Assembly (NCBI RefSeq): GCF_030435805.1
Contig: NC_081299.1
Span: 34,776,001-34,840,000 of the forward strand
Source of the DNA: Mustela lutreola
Lineage: Eukaryota; Chordata; Mammalia; Carnivora; Mustelidae
Direction of reading: 5' to 3'
DNA: 64,000 nucleotides
The position numbers and the translations under genes were made by a program. The notes beneath the pieces were generated by a model. The model did not search any database, was not told the DNA's origin, and saw only the letters and a program-made list of their open reading frames with translations. Shown one piece after another: positions 13,275 through 25,083 of the stretch (position 1 is its first letter; the number at the start of each line of letters is the position of its first letter).

Positions 13275-16200
13275 TCAGGGCTCCCTGGTCTCGTCTTCTG
13301 ATGCCACCGATGCCTCCTCAATGCGGTCTGCGGCCTCGGGTTCACCGCTCTCCTCTGCTCGGAAGCGCAGCAGATGCGGGGTCCTGGGGGCTCCTCGCAT
13401 GCGACCAAATGTCCTGAGGCTGATGGCAGGGGAGGGTGCTCCTGCACCCAGGAAGTGGCTGAGTAGTGGGGTCTGGGCGGGCAGTGGCCGAGCAGCCGCT
13501 GGGGACGCTTCCACCTTCATGTTCTGCTCGGGGTCATCGCTCATGCTGCAGGAGGAGGACCGGCTGAGCGAGCCTGGCGCGGGGCCGCCCCGGGACTGGA
13601 TCTCCCGAAAAGGCTGGGAGCAGGGCGGTGAGGCCTGCCACCCGGGTCAAGTCCTACCTCCACCAGCGTGGGCCACTTACCGAAGGTTAAAGGTGGAGCC
13701 CAGGAAGGAAGGCCGCAGAGCCTCGGCTGCAGTGGCCACCGTGTAGGGTGGCTGCGCGGAGTCTTCGTCCCAGTACAGGTCTTTCTCAGCGGGAGGCAGG
13801 TTCTGGTACATGTCGTCCACGGATAACAGAGACACCTGGGGCAGGCATCAAGTCGTAAGGATCCGCTGTCCTCTCCACACCCAGGCGGAGAGCTGGCAAG
13901 GAGGGGAGCACAGGCAGCTGCCCCCAGACCCCTGCGTACCTGCAAGTTGCGGTCTATGAGCTTGTTGGTCTCAAAGTCGTCATCATCCTCACCAAAGGGG
14001 TTGATAATCTGTTCGGCCACCTACAAGTTGCAAGACAGTGTTTTCTGGGCTCAGAGCCCCATTCTCTGTCCTCAAAGGTGAGGTGGGGTTCCTGGGCTCA
14101 CATCGCTACAGAGCAAGCCAGTACGGCGAGCCTCCATGCCCACCTTGAGCCAGCCAGCATAGAAGAAGAACTGCAGTAGCGTGGTGAGAGGCACGTACAT
14201 GTCCAGGTCCCCCAGGGTGGATGCTGCTTCTAAAGGCTCCTGAGATTTGGCCGGCCCCGCCTCGGGCTCCACGAACTGGCGGCCAACCAGGGAGAGGCCG
14301 AAGAAGGAGTATACTGCTATGGTCACCACCTGGAGAAGGAAGCCTGCCTGAGTCAGGGAGAAATGCCCTCCCTGACCTTGAGGCCCAGTAGGGAATCTGA
14401 TGAGGAAATAAAACGTATAGCAAGGTGTGGCAGCCTCCGAGGGGATGGGGTCGTCTTAGCAGGGCCCAGGGATGCTTGGAAGATGAGTCCTTGGTTGCTC
14501 GGTGTCTCGCTGTACTGAGCTGCCCCAGAGCAGGTATGGTCTCTAATTGTCAGTGTCACACACAGCACTGGACATGCAGTAGGTACTGGGGCTGGGGAGG
14601 GGAGGCAGTTACTTGGGTGTAGACGAGAGGGATGCTGATCCAGTCATAGTGGAAAAGCATGCTGCACTTGGCCCGGTACTTGTTCAGCTCCTGCGGGAAA
14701 GGCAGGAAGCCAACGTCAGCGGAGGAGAGGAGGGAAGAATGGGGAAAGAACAGAGAAGCCCAGCACAAACTGAGGTCTAGTCTGCTGTCAGGGGGGTCTT
14801 ATCATGTGGGGGAGGGGGGCCGTGATGGGAAGCAGTTTAGCGAAGTAGTTGCAAGCACAGACTGGGGAAGCAGCAAGTCTGAGTCCCGGCTCTGCTAACT
14901 AGTAGTGACTTGGGCAAGTTTCTTGCCACTCACGCAGTGACTCAGTTTTCTCACCCGTGAGAGAGGGACGGTTATAATGTCCCAAGGGCTGTTGTGAAGG
15001 CCGAATGAGTTAATGTATGTACAGTACTTCCCACCGTGTGCCATAGGCAATTGGCACCATCCATATTATTCCAGTTTGTAAAGCCAGGGAGGATAGACAG
15101 GCCTGGTCTGGGGCCGACTCACTTCCAGTAGCAGACAGAGAGCGATGTCATCACGGATTCGCCCATCCCTGCGGGCCTGGGCCGCCAGGTTGGTAAACCA
15201 GACGCAAGGGATCCAGTACTTGTTGAAATCGGATTTCAGGCTCTCAAACTTCTTCCTCTCTTCCTGGGACATGAAACCTGAGGCGATACAGTGAGGGGGG
15301 GGGGCACAGACACCTCCCCCGCCCCTAGGACTCGCCCCCACCCTTCCTAGGAGGCCCGTGTTCAGGTCCCGGCCCCGAGCCACCCCCCCAGCCCCCCAAA
15401 TCCTCCCAACCCGAAAGCCGCCGGGGACACCTGTCCGCACCAGCGTCCACCACGTGCTCCATGGTGGGGAAGCGTTTGAGAACGCGCGTGCTGACCGAGC
15501 GCAGCACCAGCACTGACGCCAGGTTGGCGTAGCGAATGAGGGTGCGGCGCAGCAGGCGGCCGCGCTGGTCTACGCCGTGCACGCTGGCCGAGATGACGCA
15601 CATCAGCTGGTCCGGCAGCGGGATGCTCGTGTACTGGGCCCACCAGCGGTTCACCACCAGGGTCACGTAGAAACCTGATTGGCCGCCGTGCGAGTGCAGA
15701 CGGGAAGGGACGATGGAAGGCCGGGGGAGTCAGCGTCCCCTGCCCCCAACCTCCCCAGCCAGAGCACCTGGTCCAGGCCAGGCTGAACCAAAGCAAGGAG
15801 AAGGACACATTGGGCTTCAGTGCCCTGCCTCGCTGTCAAGGGGAACGCCTCTTCCTAAAGCCTCTACCTTGTTAAGTCAGGTTTGGAGGAGGGAGGAGGG
15901 AGGAGGGCAAACCTCCTTCTGCGGAGAAGCGGTCAAGGAATGGTTAACTCTGAGCCCTGCTTCCCATGAAGGTGGGAAGGGGGTGTCCCCTCTAGTACCC
16001 AGAGTGGGATTTTGAAGCCAGCCCATGTCTTGTCCCCAGGTGGAGTGAGGGTCCCGCAGGTGACAGGCAGGGTCTAGCCCTCTGGAAATCCTGGACCCAG
16101 AACGCAATTCCCTTGCCTGCTGACCTCCAGGCTGTGCTGCTGGGGGTAATTCTGATCCTCTGAACTATCAACTGAACCTGAAGTTCAGGAAGATGGTCAG

Positions 16201-16577
16201 AAGGATACCCGGGAGAATTCGAGGGAAACTTACCCAGTACAAAGGATAAGGGAATGAGATCTGCAGAACGATTACAGTATCGGGCCACCTGAGCATACAC
16301 GTGCCTCTGCTCCTGGGTCAGCAGCAGCCTGGAGAAGGTGAAGTGTAAGCCTGGGTTAGAGGGTTGGTGGGTAGATGAGTACCCCACCCCTTGCCCCTGG
16401 GCCAGTCCTGAGACCTCCCCCTCACCGGTAGGTGATGCTGAGCAGAGCGTAGAGGGCGATGAAGAGGAGGAACTCTTTGTAAAGGAGCTTGTAGATGCTT
16501 CCCCTCCAGCGGAGAAGCAAGCTGGAGAAGCCTCCAAAGCGAGCCTCTGCCACTTTGAGGGTGTATGAGACCGTCAT
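13275..16577 (-). CDS. BEST4: bestrophin-4 chloride channel
   Basis: Encodes a calcium-activated anion channel of the bestrophin family, a pentameric plasma-membrane protein. Nine coding exons read from right to left: 16577-16426, 16328-16234, 15674-15441, 15277-15123, 14690-14613, 14329-14144, 14020-13940, 13835-13681 and 13545-13275. They give 468 residues (human 473 as I recall). It opens with the family signature [17 protein letters not shown]. The pore-neck residues I76, F80 and F84 are present in IPLSFVLGF, and the calcium-clasp acidic run [10 protein letters not shown] is near residue 310. The C-terminal 90 residues (from [10 protein letters not shown]) are the BEST4-specific variable tail. 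All frames and GT/AG borders hold. A MIR lies in the intron at 14691-15122. The long open frames on the opposite strand here are shadows. Confidence 0.96.
14840..15062 (+). mobile_element. MIR SINE in a BEST4 intron
   Basis: The MIR core is readable: TCTGAGTCCCGGCTCTGC, GTGACTTGGGCAAGTTTCTT, CTCAGTTTTCTCACC, GAATGAGTTAATGTATGTA. It is an ancient element, antisense to BEST4. Confidence 0.8.
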
Positions 16578-16599
16578 GGTGCTGGGGGCCTGGGTAGGA

Positions 16600-17350
16600 G
16601 GTCACAAGAGCTGCCCCCAGAGCCGTCCCTCTTTACCGGCAAACGTCTGTAGCTTGCCTTCTTCTCAACAAGCTTAATTCCCCAAGCACCCTCCCTTCAG
16701 CTCAGGTCACGTACACCCAGTCTTCATCCTATGTCAGTAGACAAGGGGAAGAAGCTTCAGAGCAGACAAAAGCACTCCCATCCCCTCCAGAGCTCAGGGG
16801 TACATGGGTCAAGCCAGGATGGAATGGGCCCAGGGGAGCTGAGATCTATAATTTCTCTTGCAAGAAGCTTCCCCGAGTTCCTCCTCCACTCGAAGGGCCA
16901 GAAGGAACCAGGTCACAAACTCCTGAGGACAGGAGATCCATCTCCAGTCCAAACCCACAACTATCCTCAGGGGTCTTACTGACAGCTGGTCTCCCAAGAT
17001 CCCGGGAAACGCCACCTCCCATTCCACACTGGCCTACCTGCTCTGGGCAACGGCCTGTGTTGAGCACGGAGAACTGGGCTAGCCCACACACCACCCATAT
17101 TTAAATATCTGCTGGGCCCATAAAGCTTAGCTGGACTGAGGTTATCATTGATGGATTGAGGCTGTCACCCAGCTTCCCCTGGCCCTGGGAACTAGATGTG
17201 TCTCCCTACCCACTGCAGGGCTGGGCTGGCCTTGGGGTGGCAAAAGGGACATCTGCACTGGCCCTACATCTCACACAGATTACACCATGTCCTTGAAACC
17301 AGGATGACAGGGATTACTGTCCCACGCTCCAGGTGAGAAGGCAGATGCAT
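16600..17350 (-). promoter_or_regulatory. BEST4: BEST4 upstream region (promoter presumed, not located)
   Basis: Single-copy DNA upstream of the BEST4 start codon. The only obvious element is a palindromic ATATTTAAATAT near 17098-17109, about 520 bases upstream of the ATG, which could serve as a TATA-like box if a 5' exon exists. I see no CpG island, which fits a tissue-restricted gene. This is inference only. Confidence 0.3.
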
Positions 17351-17354
17351 GATG

Positions 17355-17530
17355 ATAAATTGTTATAATCATCACAGCCGCTGATCACAGAGCCCTGACC
17401 GACAGGCACGGTGCCAAAGGCCCTGCTAGGTCAGCGTCTCCTGCAATCCTCACCCCAACCCCATTTACACATGAGGCTCCGAGAGGTAAATGACTTGTTC
17501 AGGGTCATTGGAGGCAGGATTCAAAACCTG
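17355..17530 (-). mobile_element. MIR-like remnant
   Basis: In reverse orientation, the MIR-like stretch CATTTACACATGAGGCTCCG and AATGACTTGTTCAGGGTCA is visible. It is strongly decayed. Confidence 0.55.
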
Positions 17531-17539
17531 AGTTGATGG

Positions 17540-17945
17540 ACTTGGTTGAGATTGAAAACAAAATAGCCAGTTATTTTACCAGCAAATAGACTTATTCAAA
17601 AACAGAGGAATTGCAATTCAGGATATGCAAGCTACAGCAAACCACAGGCGAATCCTGAGAACAAAAGAGAGGAAAGTTATTATATAGGGAAAAAAAGGGA
17701 AGTTTAGAGGGGCTACTTCAGGCAAAAGTCCACGGGAGGTTGGTGATGTTTTCTCATTCGCTGAGCTGTGGCAACTTCTCATTGGCTGGGCTCTTGCTAT
17801 GCAAGGAAAAAGTCTTTCTCCCTCTTGCAGGGGTAGTGAAGTAGGTCCTTTCCAAGTGGAAAATGCAAGATATGCTTCTTGCTGTTGGGGTCTGCAATTG
17901 AGTACAAATTGGTGGGGTGTGAGACTCCCCCCACTCTGGTGACTA
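17540..17945. other. unclassified repeat-like stretch
   Basis: AT-rich sequence (for example TATATAGGGAAAAAAAGGGA, ACTTCAGGCAAAAGTCC) with the feel of an LTR or L1 untranslated fossil, but I cannot name a family. A SINE is inserted at its right end. Confidence 0.3.
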
Positions 17946-17950
17946 GACTC

Positions 17951-18145
17951 TATTTTTTTTTTAACATTTTATTTATTTATTTGACAGATCACAAGTAGGC
18001 AGAGAGGTGGGGGAGGGGTGGGGGGAAGGTGAAACAGTCTCCCCGCTGAGCAGAGAGCCTGATGCGGGGCTCAATCCCAGGACCCTGAGATCATGACCCA
18101 AGCTGAAGGCAGAGGCTTAACCCACTGAGCCACCCAGGCACCCCA
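17951..18145 (-). mobile_element. CAN-SINE copy
   Basis: Inverted copy with a G-rich expansion (GGTGGGGGAGGGGTGGGG). The target duplication GACTCTATTTTTTTTTT is present on both sides. Confidence 0.88.
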
Positions 18146-18409
18146 TGGACTCTATTTTTTTTTTTAAATGATGTTTCCTTTATTCAGTTTCACAACTCCA
18201 AAGGCTGGAAGTGGCCCAATTGGGCCTAAACAAAGGCTTGTGCCCTGGGACCAGGGTCCTGTGCACTGGCCACCCTGCTAGGCTTCTGGCCCAGGCTCTG
18301 GGGAGCTCGGCCTGACAATTCCCCATCCGTATTCCACAAGGTTGACAAGGCCACAGGTCTGGGACTTGGGCCTAAGGATGCAGACCTCCCTCAGCCCTGT
18401 GTCCAGAAT

Positions 18410-18825
18410 CTTTTTTTTTTTTAGATTTTTATTTTTATTTATTTATTTTTTTAAAAAGATTTTATTTATTTGACACAGAGAGAGATAACAAGTAGGCAGA
18501 GAGGCAAGCAGAGAGAGGGAGGGGAAGCAGGCTGCTCGCAGAGCAGAGAGCCTGATGCGGGGCTCAATCCCAGGACTCTGGGATCATGACCTGAGCCGAA
18601 GGCAGAGGCCCAACCCACTGAGCCACCCAGGCGCCCCTAAAGATTTTTATTTATTTATTTTGAGAGAGAGGGACAGAGTGAGAGAGAGCATGAGAGGGGA
18701 GGTCAGAGGGAGAAGCAGACTCCCCATGGAGCTGGGAGCCTGATGTGGGACTTGATCCCAGGACTCTGGGACCATGACCTGAGCTGAAAGCAGCTGCTCA
18801 ACCAACTGAGCCACCCAGGCGCCCG
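18410..18825 (-). mobile_element. two nested CAN-SINEs
   Basis: An older minus-strand SINE (18637-18825, body GAGAGAGAGGGACAGAGTGA) received a younger minus-strand SINE (about 18452-18637) in its T tail. The duplicated AAAGATTTTTATTTATTTAT-type tail sequence recurs between them. The outer duplication is GTGTCCAGAATCTT / GTGTCCAGCATCTT. Confidence 0.85.
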
Positions 18826-19065
18826 TGTCCAGCATCTTGATTCCTAAGGGTATCTGGCATCCTGAGTGGCCATTTCTACTTCTAGGCCTCAATTTCCTCC
18901 TCAGTCTAACAAAGGAAATAATAGTTGAGGCACCAGCTCAATTACCCACCTGATACTGAGATCACCCACGAACCCCCAGGAGGACTGGTCCCACTTCTGA
19001 CCTATTTGGGTCCTTCCCCTACACTGTGATCTGATTTCTCCCCTTCAAGTGTTTCCTAGAGACAG
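18826..19065. other. intergenic, no gene seen
   Basis: Single-copy-looking DNA between a SINE nest and a MIR. Confidence 0.45.
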
Positions 19066-19071
19066 GAAACA

Positions 19072-19250
19072 TGGAGAGGTGGTAGGAGCACAAGCTTGGG
19101 AATCAGACAAACCTGGGTTTGACTTCTAGCTCTCTTCGCAGCCTTGTATGAGTTACTTTGTCTCTCTGAACCTCAGTTTTCCTCCTCTACAAAGCAAGAT
19201 CAATAACACCTGCCACCCAGGGCAGTTGGAATTATTCAAAGAAATAGTCT
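19072..19250 (+). mobile_element. MIR SINE
   Basis: MIR text: GGAATCAGACAAACCTGGGT, TGTATGAGTTACTTTGTC, TCTGAACCTCAGTTTTCC. Ancient and diverged. Confidence 0.75.
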
Positions 19251-19259
19251 CCTGAGCCT

Positions 19260-20585
19260 GGAGCCCTGTGGGCATTTAGCCCTCGCTGCTCTTACCATGA
19301 AGAGCCAAGTCTATTCCCTTTGGTTTCTACCTCCTAGTCCTCTGCTGTGTCCCTGAACCAGGCAATCCTTCAGAGATAAAGAGGCAGAGACCTCTCGCCT
19401 GAAGCCTTGCCGGCCTATCCCCAAGCCAGACAGTGCCAGGTCCAGGCTTTTCAGCAGGGTAAGGCCTTCTGAGATGTTCCCACCCCTGCTGCCATCACCT
19501 GCCTCTGGCTTAGCTCCTTCTCACTGCTCCTGCAAGGTCTGGCTCAGAGGGCCCTCAGGGAAGCTTTCCCTGATCTTCCCCCTGGTCCCTCCCTGAAGCC
19601 CTCCAGGTTTCCTCTCTCACAACAAATCACAGTGCTCAGTGACCTGTCTGCAGGGCTCAGCTCCCTTCCAGCCCCTTCGGCCCTTGAGGACAGGATGGTA
19701 TCTGACTCATGTCAATAGAGCTGGGGAGGACTTGAGCCCAGGTAGGCTTTACTTTACTTTTCTTTTCCTTTATTTTCTTTTTAATTTTTTCCCCTTTCCA
19801 CCTGAAAGACATCTGGCCCTCCTCCCCTGCACCTTTTTTTTTTTCTCTGAGAAACCTCTAAGATGAGCAAATTCTGGAAAACTACTCATGGCCAGAAGAG
19901 TCATGTTCTCTTTCTGGGCCCCAGGTGAGCCAGGGGAGATGTCAATATGAGGGGAAAATTGGTGTGTGTGTGTGTGTGTGTACGTGTGTGCATGTGTCCC
20001 AGAGGTCTGGAAGACCAGGACCTCTCTCCTGGGGAGGGCAAGATACAAGCTCTGGGTGCTCAGCCAGCATGGCCATGCAACCCTTCCCAAGCTCTGATTT
20101 GTGGCTTTTCTAGAGCACTCTGGGCTGCATACCACTTAAAGAGTCTTGTACCAGGGGGCCCAGGCCTGGGACTGAGAGGAGCTCAAGCCCTGAGATCCTG
20201 GGAGCTTCCTTGAGGACAACCCAGGCTGCTGCCATTCAATCATCGCCCCTCCCCCATCTGCTTCTGTGGCCCTCACCCTTCTGCCTGTTACCCACACTCT
20301 GGATCACTGCGCTGAGTTTCCCACAGAGCCATGGATAAAGGTACAGGACTTGAAGCCTCACTCATGGAAGGGGAGTCCCCAGTCCCCAGTCCCCAGTCCC
20401 CTCCCTGCCCTTCCCTCCTGAGTCACCTTATCTCCCTTCCCAGAGGCTGACAGTTCCCTTTGGTTTACGGTCTGGGAGAGGGAAGCACTCCACCTGTAAA
20501 TCATTTACTCCACCCTTTACCTGTCCTCTAGTTCTTGCGTCTCCCTCTCTCCATGTCCTAATGGCCCATGCCCCCTCCCCTCCTC
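19260..20585. other. intergenic with a short TG repeat
   Basis: Mostly unique DNA. It holds a (TG)n microsatellite near 19962-19980 and a fourfold CCCAGTC direct repeat near 20376-20401. No gene is seen. Confidence 0.45.
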
Positions 20586-20591
20586 ACAGCC

Positions 20592-20830
20592 CGGTGGGAT
20601 ATATGGCTTAGCACCTCACAGCATGGAGTCTGGAGCCAGGCTGCCCAGATTTTCCAAGCTGAACACTGTGAACTACCTTTGTGACCTTGGGTAAGACGTT
20701 TAACATTTCTGTGTTTAATTTCTCCATGGCGAAATAGGGAGGATAATACCTTTCTCATAGAATTTCTGGGAATATTAAATGCATTAATATTTATCAAGTG
20801 CTCAGAATAGCACATGGTGAGTATGAAATC
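20592..20830 (+). mobile_element. MIR SINE
   Basis: Nearly full-length MIR: GAGTCTGGAGCCAGGCTGCC, TTTGTGACCTTGGGTAAGAC, AATAGGGAGGATAATACC, TATCAAGTGCTCAGAATAGC. Confidence 0.85.
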
Positions 20831-20956
20831 CTGCTGTAGCTATTAGCCTCTCTCTGGTTTGGCTTTAGGACTTCGGCTTCTGCACCCACCAAAGAAACCC
20901 AAGATCTTACTGCTGATTCCAACAGCCCCCTCCCAAGTTCTACCCTTAGTCTCTGT

Positions 20957-21047
20957 CATTCTTTTTTTTTTTTTAATGTGGGGCTCAAACTCATAACCCT
21001 GAGATTAAGGGTCACATGCTCTACTGACTGAGCCAGCCAGACGCCCC
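20957..21047 (-). mobile_element. old short-type carnivore SINE
   Basis: The short tRNA-like element again: AATGTGGGGCTCAAACTC ... GAGCCAGCCAGACGCCCC. The duplication CTGTCATTCTT / CTCTCATTCTT flanks it. Confidence 0.75.
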
Positions 21048-21114
21048 GAGGCATCTCTCATTCTTGAAAGACATCCTTGACCTCAGTGACCTGAAACGGA
21101 CAAGAGATTCTGAG

Positions 21115-21651
21115 GGGCACCTGGGTAGCTCAGTGAGTTAAGCATCTGACTTTTTTTTTTTTTTTTAAGATTTTATTTATGGGCGCCTGGGTGGCTCAGT
21201 GGGTTAAGCCGCTGCCTTCTGCTCAGGTCATGATCTCAGGATCTTGGGATCGAGTCCCGCATCGGGCTCTCTGCTCAGCAGGGAGCCTGCTTCCTCCTCT
21301 CTCTCTCTGCCTGCCTCTCTGCCTATTCATGATCTCTGTCAAATAAATAAATAAAATCTTAAAAAAAAAGATTTTATTTATTAATTCAGAGGGGGAAGGG
21401 CGGAAGGAAAGAGAGAGAGAGAATCTCCTGCAGAACCCCCACTGAGGTGGGAGCCTGACATGGGAGCTCAATCCCAGGACCCTGAGATCATGACCTGAGC
21501 CAAAATCAAGAGTCCGAAGCTTAATCGACTGAGCCCCCCAGGCACTCTGTGTTGGGCTCTGTGCTCAGCGCAGAATCTGTTTGAGTTTCTCTCTCCTTCT
21601 CCATCTTCCGCTCGCCTTGCTTGTGCACACACTCTCTCTCTCTGAAAGAAA

Positions 21652-21660
<9 letters not shown>
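21115..21660 (+). mobile_element. three-level nest of CAN-SINEs
   Basis: Host SINE (+): head at 21115-21151 (GGGGCACCTGGGTAGCTCAG) and 3' body at about 21545-21660. Within it is a minus-strand SINE (about 21152-21544). Within that one's tail is a young plus-strand SINE (about 21180-21367), flanked by AAGATTTTATTTAT on both sides. The host has lost about 45 bases of its middle at the junction. Confidence 0.8.
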
Positions 21661-21696
<36 letters not shown>

Positions 21697-21697
21697 G
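21645..21697 (+). repeat. (GAAA)n microsatellite
   Basis: About 12 GAAA units grown from the A-rich tail of the SINE nest. Confidence 0.95.
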
Positions 21698-21954
21698 ACT
21701 TAAAAAAGAGAGAGAAATTCTGATTCTGAGCTGCCAAGGGGGCAGGGAATGTGGGACACGTGCGCAACGAGGGGCAGCAGAGCCTCACAGAATCTTCTAG
21801 GGGCTGGAGACCCAGAGAACTCTGAAAAACCTCAGCTTGGGCACAGACTGTGAGGTTCTTGAAGCAGGGGAGGAGAAAGAGCATTAATAAGAGGGACATA
21901 GAGACATGGAGCTGTGTAGGAGGACAGGTGCAAGGAAGAGAAACAGGGACCCCC

Positions 21955-22180
21955 AGAAAAGTCAGGCAGTGGTGAATAGTGGAGTCAGACATCTTGGGTT
22001 CAGAATTTAACTCTACCCCTTTGTAGCTGTATGTGACCTTGTGCAAACAGCTTAACCCCTTGAGCCTCAGTTTCTTCATCTGTGAAGTGGGAATAATAAT
22101 CACATCCATGTAATAAGGCTACTGTGAGCAGTCAACAGCGTAAATGCTTAGTCCAATGCCTGGTGTGTGGCAGGGTCTAA
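21955..22180 (+). mobile_element. MIR SINE
   Basis: MIR text: GAGTCAGACATCTTGGGTTC, GTATGTGACCTTGTGCAAAC, GAGCCTCAGTTTCTTCATCT, AATGCTTAGTCCAATGCCTG. Confidence 0.85.
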
Positions 22181-22329
22181 GATCCACTCATGGTCGCATA
22201 TGTTTCACTGAGGGAGGAGGCAGAGGACACTTCCGGCCCTTAGTTACAACATTCAAGAGGAGCTCCTCCTAGTGTCCTAGTTTCTGGAGGAGGACTCAAA
22301 AATCTTGTTAACCTCCCAAGGGGAGAAGA

Positions 22330-22682
22330 CAGTGAAGGGTAACAGAATATGGCACCCAACTTGCCACTTTGGCATAGTGACTATTTTGAACTGTAGGTAC
22401 TTGAAAAACAGGAAATGCCGGGAGAGGCCTTCTCTGAACTCCCCTTACCTGCCTAAAGGCAGATCTCTAAAAGGATTTGATGGGCATAAACGCCCTTCCT
22501 GGGAATGTCTTCTCATATCACAGGAGAGGAAACTAGAAATCTATGCCACACCCAGACAAACTTGGTCCCAAATTATCATATCTCCTATCCATTCTTCTAA
22601 AGGTCCATTCATTTTTTCTAGAAATCATTTACTTTTCCCTGAGAGTATTTCTCTTCCCTTTTCCCTATTAAGATGGTATTTA
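22330..22682 (+). mobile_element. LTR fossil, left part
   Basis: This block (from TGAAGGGTAACAGAATATGG) and the block after the L1 (24785-24955) align in order with a second copy near 41276-42190. I read it as an old LTR of an endogenous retrovirus group, split later by a SINE and an L1. The family name is unknown to me. It is a broken fossil. Confidence 0.45.
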
Positions 22683-22683
22683 A

Positions 22684-22862
22684 TTGGGGTGCCTGGGTGG
22701 CTCAGGTCATGATCTCAGGGTCCTGGGATAGAGCCCCACATTGGGATCTCTGCTCAGTGGGGAGCCTGCTTCCCCATCTCTCTCTGCCTGCCTCTCTGCC
22801 TACTTGTGATCTCTGTGTGTGTGTGTGTCAAGTACATAAATAAAGATTTTTTTTTTTAAAGA
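22684..22862 (+). mobile_element. CAN-SINE copy with internal deletion
   Basis: The head GGGGTGCCTGGGTGGCTCAG runs directly into GTCATGATCTCAGGG, so about 30 bases of the head are missing. A (TG)n patch lies before the tail. The duplication AAGATGGTATTTAATTG / AAGATGGTACTTAATTG flanks it. Confidence 0.88.
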
Positions 22863-22875
22863 TGGTACTTAATTG

Positions 22876-24784
22876 AGGAAGACACAAAGAAATGGAAAAA
22901 TGTTCCATGCTCATGGATTGGAAGAACAACTATTGTGAAAATATCTATACTACCTAAAGCAACCTATACATTTAATGCAATCTCTATCAAAATACCATCA
23001 GTTTTTTCAAAGAAATAGAACAAAAAATCTTAATTATATGGAACCAGAAAAGACCCCAAATAGCCAGAGGAATATTGAAAAAGAAAACAAAGTTGGTGGC
23101 ATCACAATTCCAGACTTCAAGCTCTATTACAAAGCTATAATTATCAAGATTGTATGGTACTGGCAGAAAAACAGACACATAGATCAATGGAACAGAATGG
23201 AGAGCCCAGAAAATGGACCCTCAACTCTATGGTCAACTAATCTTCGACAAAGCAGGAAAGAATGTCCAATGGAAAAAATACAGTCTCTTCAACAAATAGT
23301 GTTGGGAAAATTGGACAGCCACATGCATAAAAATGAAACTGGACCATTTCCTTACACCACACACAAAAATAGACTCCAAATGGATAAAAGACCTCGATGT
23401 AAGACAGGAATCCTTCAAAATCCTCAAGAAGAACACAGGCAGCAACCTCTTCGATCTCAGCTGCAGCAACTTCTTTCTAGGAACATCGCCAAAAGCAAGG
23501 GAAGCAAGGGCAAAAATGAACTATTGGGACTTCATCAAGATCAAAAGCTTTTGCACAGCAAAGGAAACAGTCAACAAAACCAAAAGACAACTGACAGAAT
23601 GGAAGAAGATATTTGCAAATGACATATCAGGTAAAGGGCTATTACCCAAAACCTATAAAGAACTTATCAGACTCAATACCCAAAGAACAAATAATCCAAT
23701 CAAGAAATGGGCAGAAGACATGAACAGACATTTCTGAAAAGAAGACATCCAGATGGCCAACAGACATTTGAGAAAGTGCTCCACATCAGTCGGCATCAGG
23801 GAAATACAAATCAGAATGGCTAAAATTAACAAGTCATGGGGCGCCTGGGTGGCTCAGTGGGTTAAGCCTCTGCCTTCGGCTCGGGTCATGATCCCAGGGG
23901 CCTGGGATTGAGTCCCGCGTGGGGCTCTCTGCTCAGCAGGGAGCCTGCTTCTCCTCATCTCTCTCTGTCTGTCTCTCTGCCTATTTGTGATCTCTCTCTC
24001 TGTCAAATAAATAAATAAAATCTTAAAAAAAAAATTAACAAGTCAGGAAACGACAGATGTTGGCAAGGATGCAGAGAAAGGGAAACCTTCCTACACTATT
24101 GGTGGGAATACAAGCAGGTACAGCCACTCTGGGAAACAGCATGGAGGTTCCTCAAAAAGTTGAAAGTAGAGCTACCTTACAACCCAGCAATCACACCACT
24201 GGGTACTTACCCTAAAGATACAAATGCAGTGATCCAAAGGGGCACGTGCACCCAAATGTTTATAGCAGCAATGTCCACAACAGCCAAATCATGGAAAGAA
24301 CCTAGGTGTCCATCAACAGAAGAATGGATAAGGAAGATGCGGTATATACACACAGACACACACACAGAGACACACACAGGAATATTATGCAGCCATCAAA
24401 AGAAATGAAATCTTACCATTTGCAACAATGCGAAAGGAACTAGAGGGTATTATGCTGAGTGAAATAAGTCAATCAGAGCAAGACAATTATCATATGATCT
24501 CTCTGATATAAGGAATTTGAGAGGCAGGGTGGGGGGTCATGGGGGGTAGGGAAGGAAAAAATAAAACAAGATGGGATTGGGAGGGAGATGAACCATAAGA
24601 AACTCTTAATCTCAGGAAACAAACTGAGGGTTGCTGGGTGGTGGGAAGGTAGGGATAGGGTGGCTGGATTATGGACATTGGGAAGGGTATGTGCTATGGT
24701 GAGTGTTGTGAAATGTGTAGGCCTGATGATTCACAGACCTGTACCCCTGGGGCAAATAATACATTATATGTTAGTTTTTTAAAA
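22876..24784 (+). mobile_element. LINE-1, 5'-truncated, with ORF2 end and 3' UTR
   Basis: The 3' part of L1 ORF2 is readable in two frames: [14 protein letters not shown] and NRHIDQWNR in the first, then [37 protein letters not shown] and [14 protein letters not shown] in the second. At least one frameshift (in the span 23200-23340) therefore separates them, and the element is dead. A 3' UTR follows, with GTGAGTGTTGTGAAATGTG. It carries a young SINE at 23838-24033. The L1 lies inside the LTR fossil. Confidence 0.85.
23838..24035 (+). mobile_element. CAN-SINE inserted in the L1
   Basis: Young full-length copy with target duplication AAAATTAACAAGTCA on both sides, cutting the L1 ORF2 to 3' UTR region. 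Confidence 0.93.
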
Positions 24785-24955
24785 AGAAGGTATTTAAGCT
24801 TGAATTCTAAGCTAGATGAGTTCCTCATTTTTTCTGGGTATCTCCCATTTTTTCATGCATAAGTATTACATTAATAAACTTGTATTTGTTCTCCTTTTGT
24901 TAATGCTTTTATTGAAGAGTTTCATCTGAAGACCTAAGATGGACAGAGGTAAGAT
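24785..24955 (+). mobile_element. LTR fossil, right part
   Basis: Continues the block at 22330-22682 after the L1. The run TCTGGGTATCTCCC ... TTAATAAACTTGTATTTG ... CTTTTGTTAATGCTTTTATT parallels 42045-42135 in the second copy and includes an AATAAA-type signal. Confidence 0.45.
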
Positions 24956-25083
24956 CTTGACTTCTGCACAAAGTCCTAACACCCAATACTTTAGAACGTG
25001 ACTGTATTTAGAGACTGACCCTTTAAAGAGGTAAGTAAGTTAAAATGAGGCTGCTAGGTGGACTCTAGTCTGATTTGACTGGC

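Noticed and set aside
13321-13746. 141-codon plus-strand open frame over the BEST4 tail
   Set aside because: It is a shadow of BEST4 coding exons with no splice context of its own.
21468-22109. 213-codon minus-strand open frame
   Set aside because: It crosses a SINE end, the (GAAA)n repeat and a MIR; no gene resemblance.
22975-23737. 215- and 134-codon open frames as possible genes
   Set aside because: They are pieces of a 5'-truncated, frameshifted L1 ORF2.
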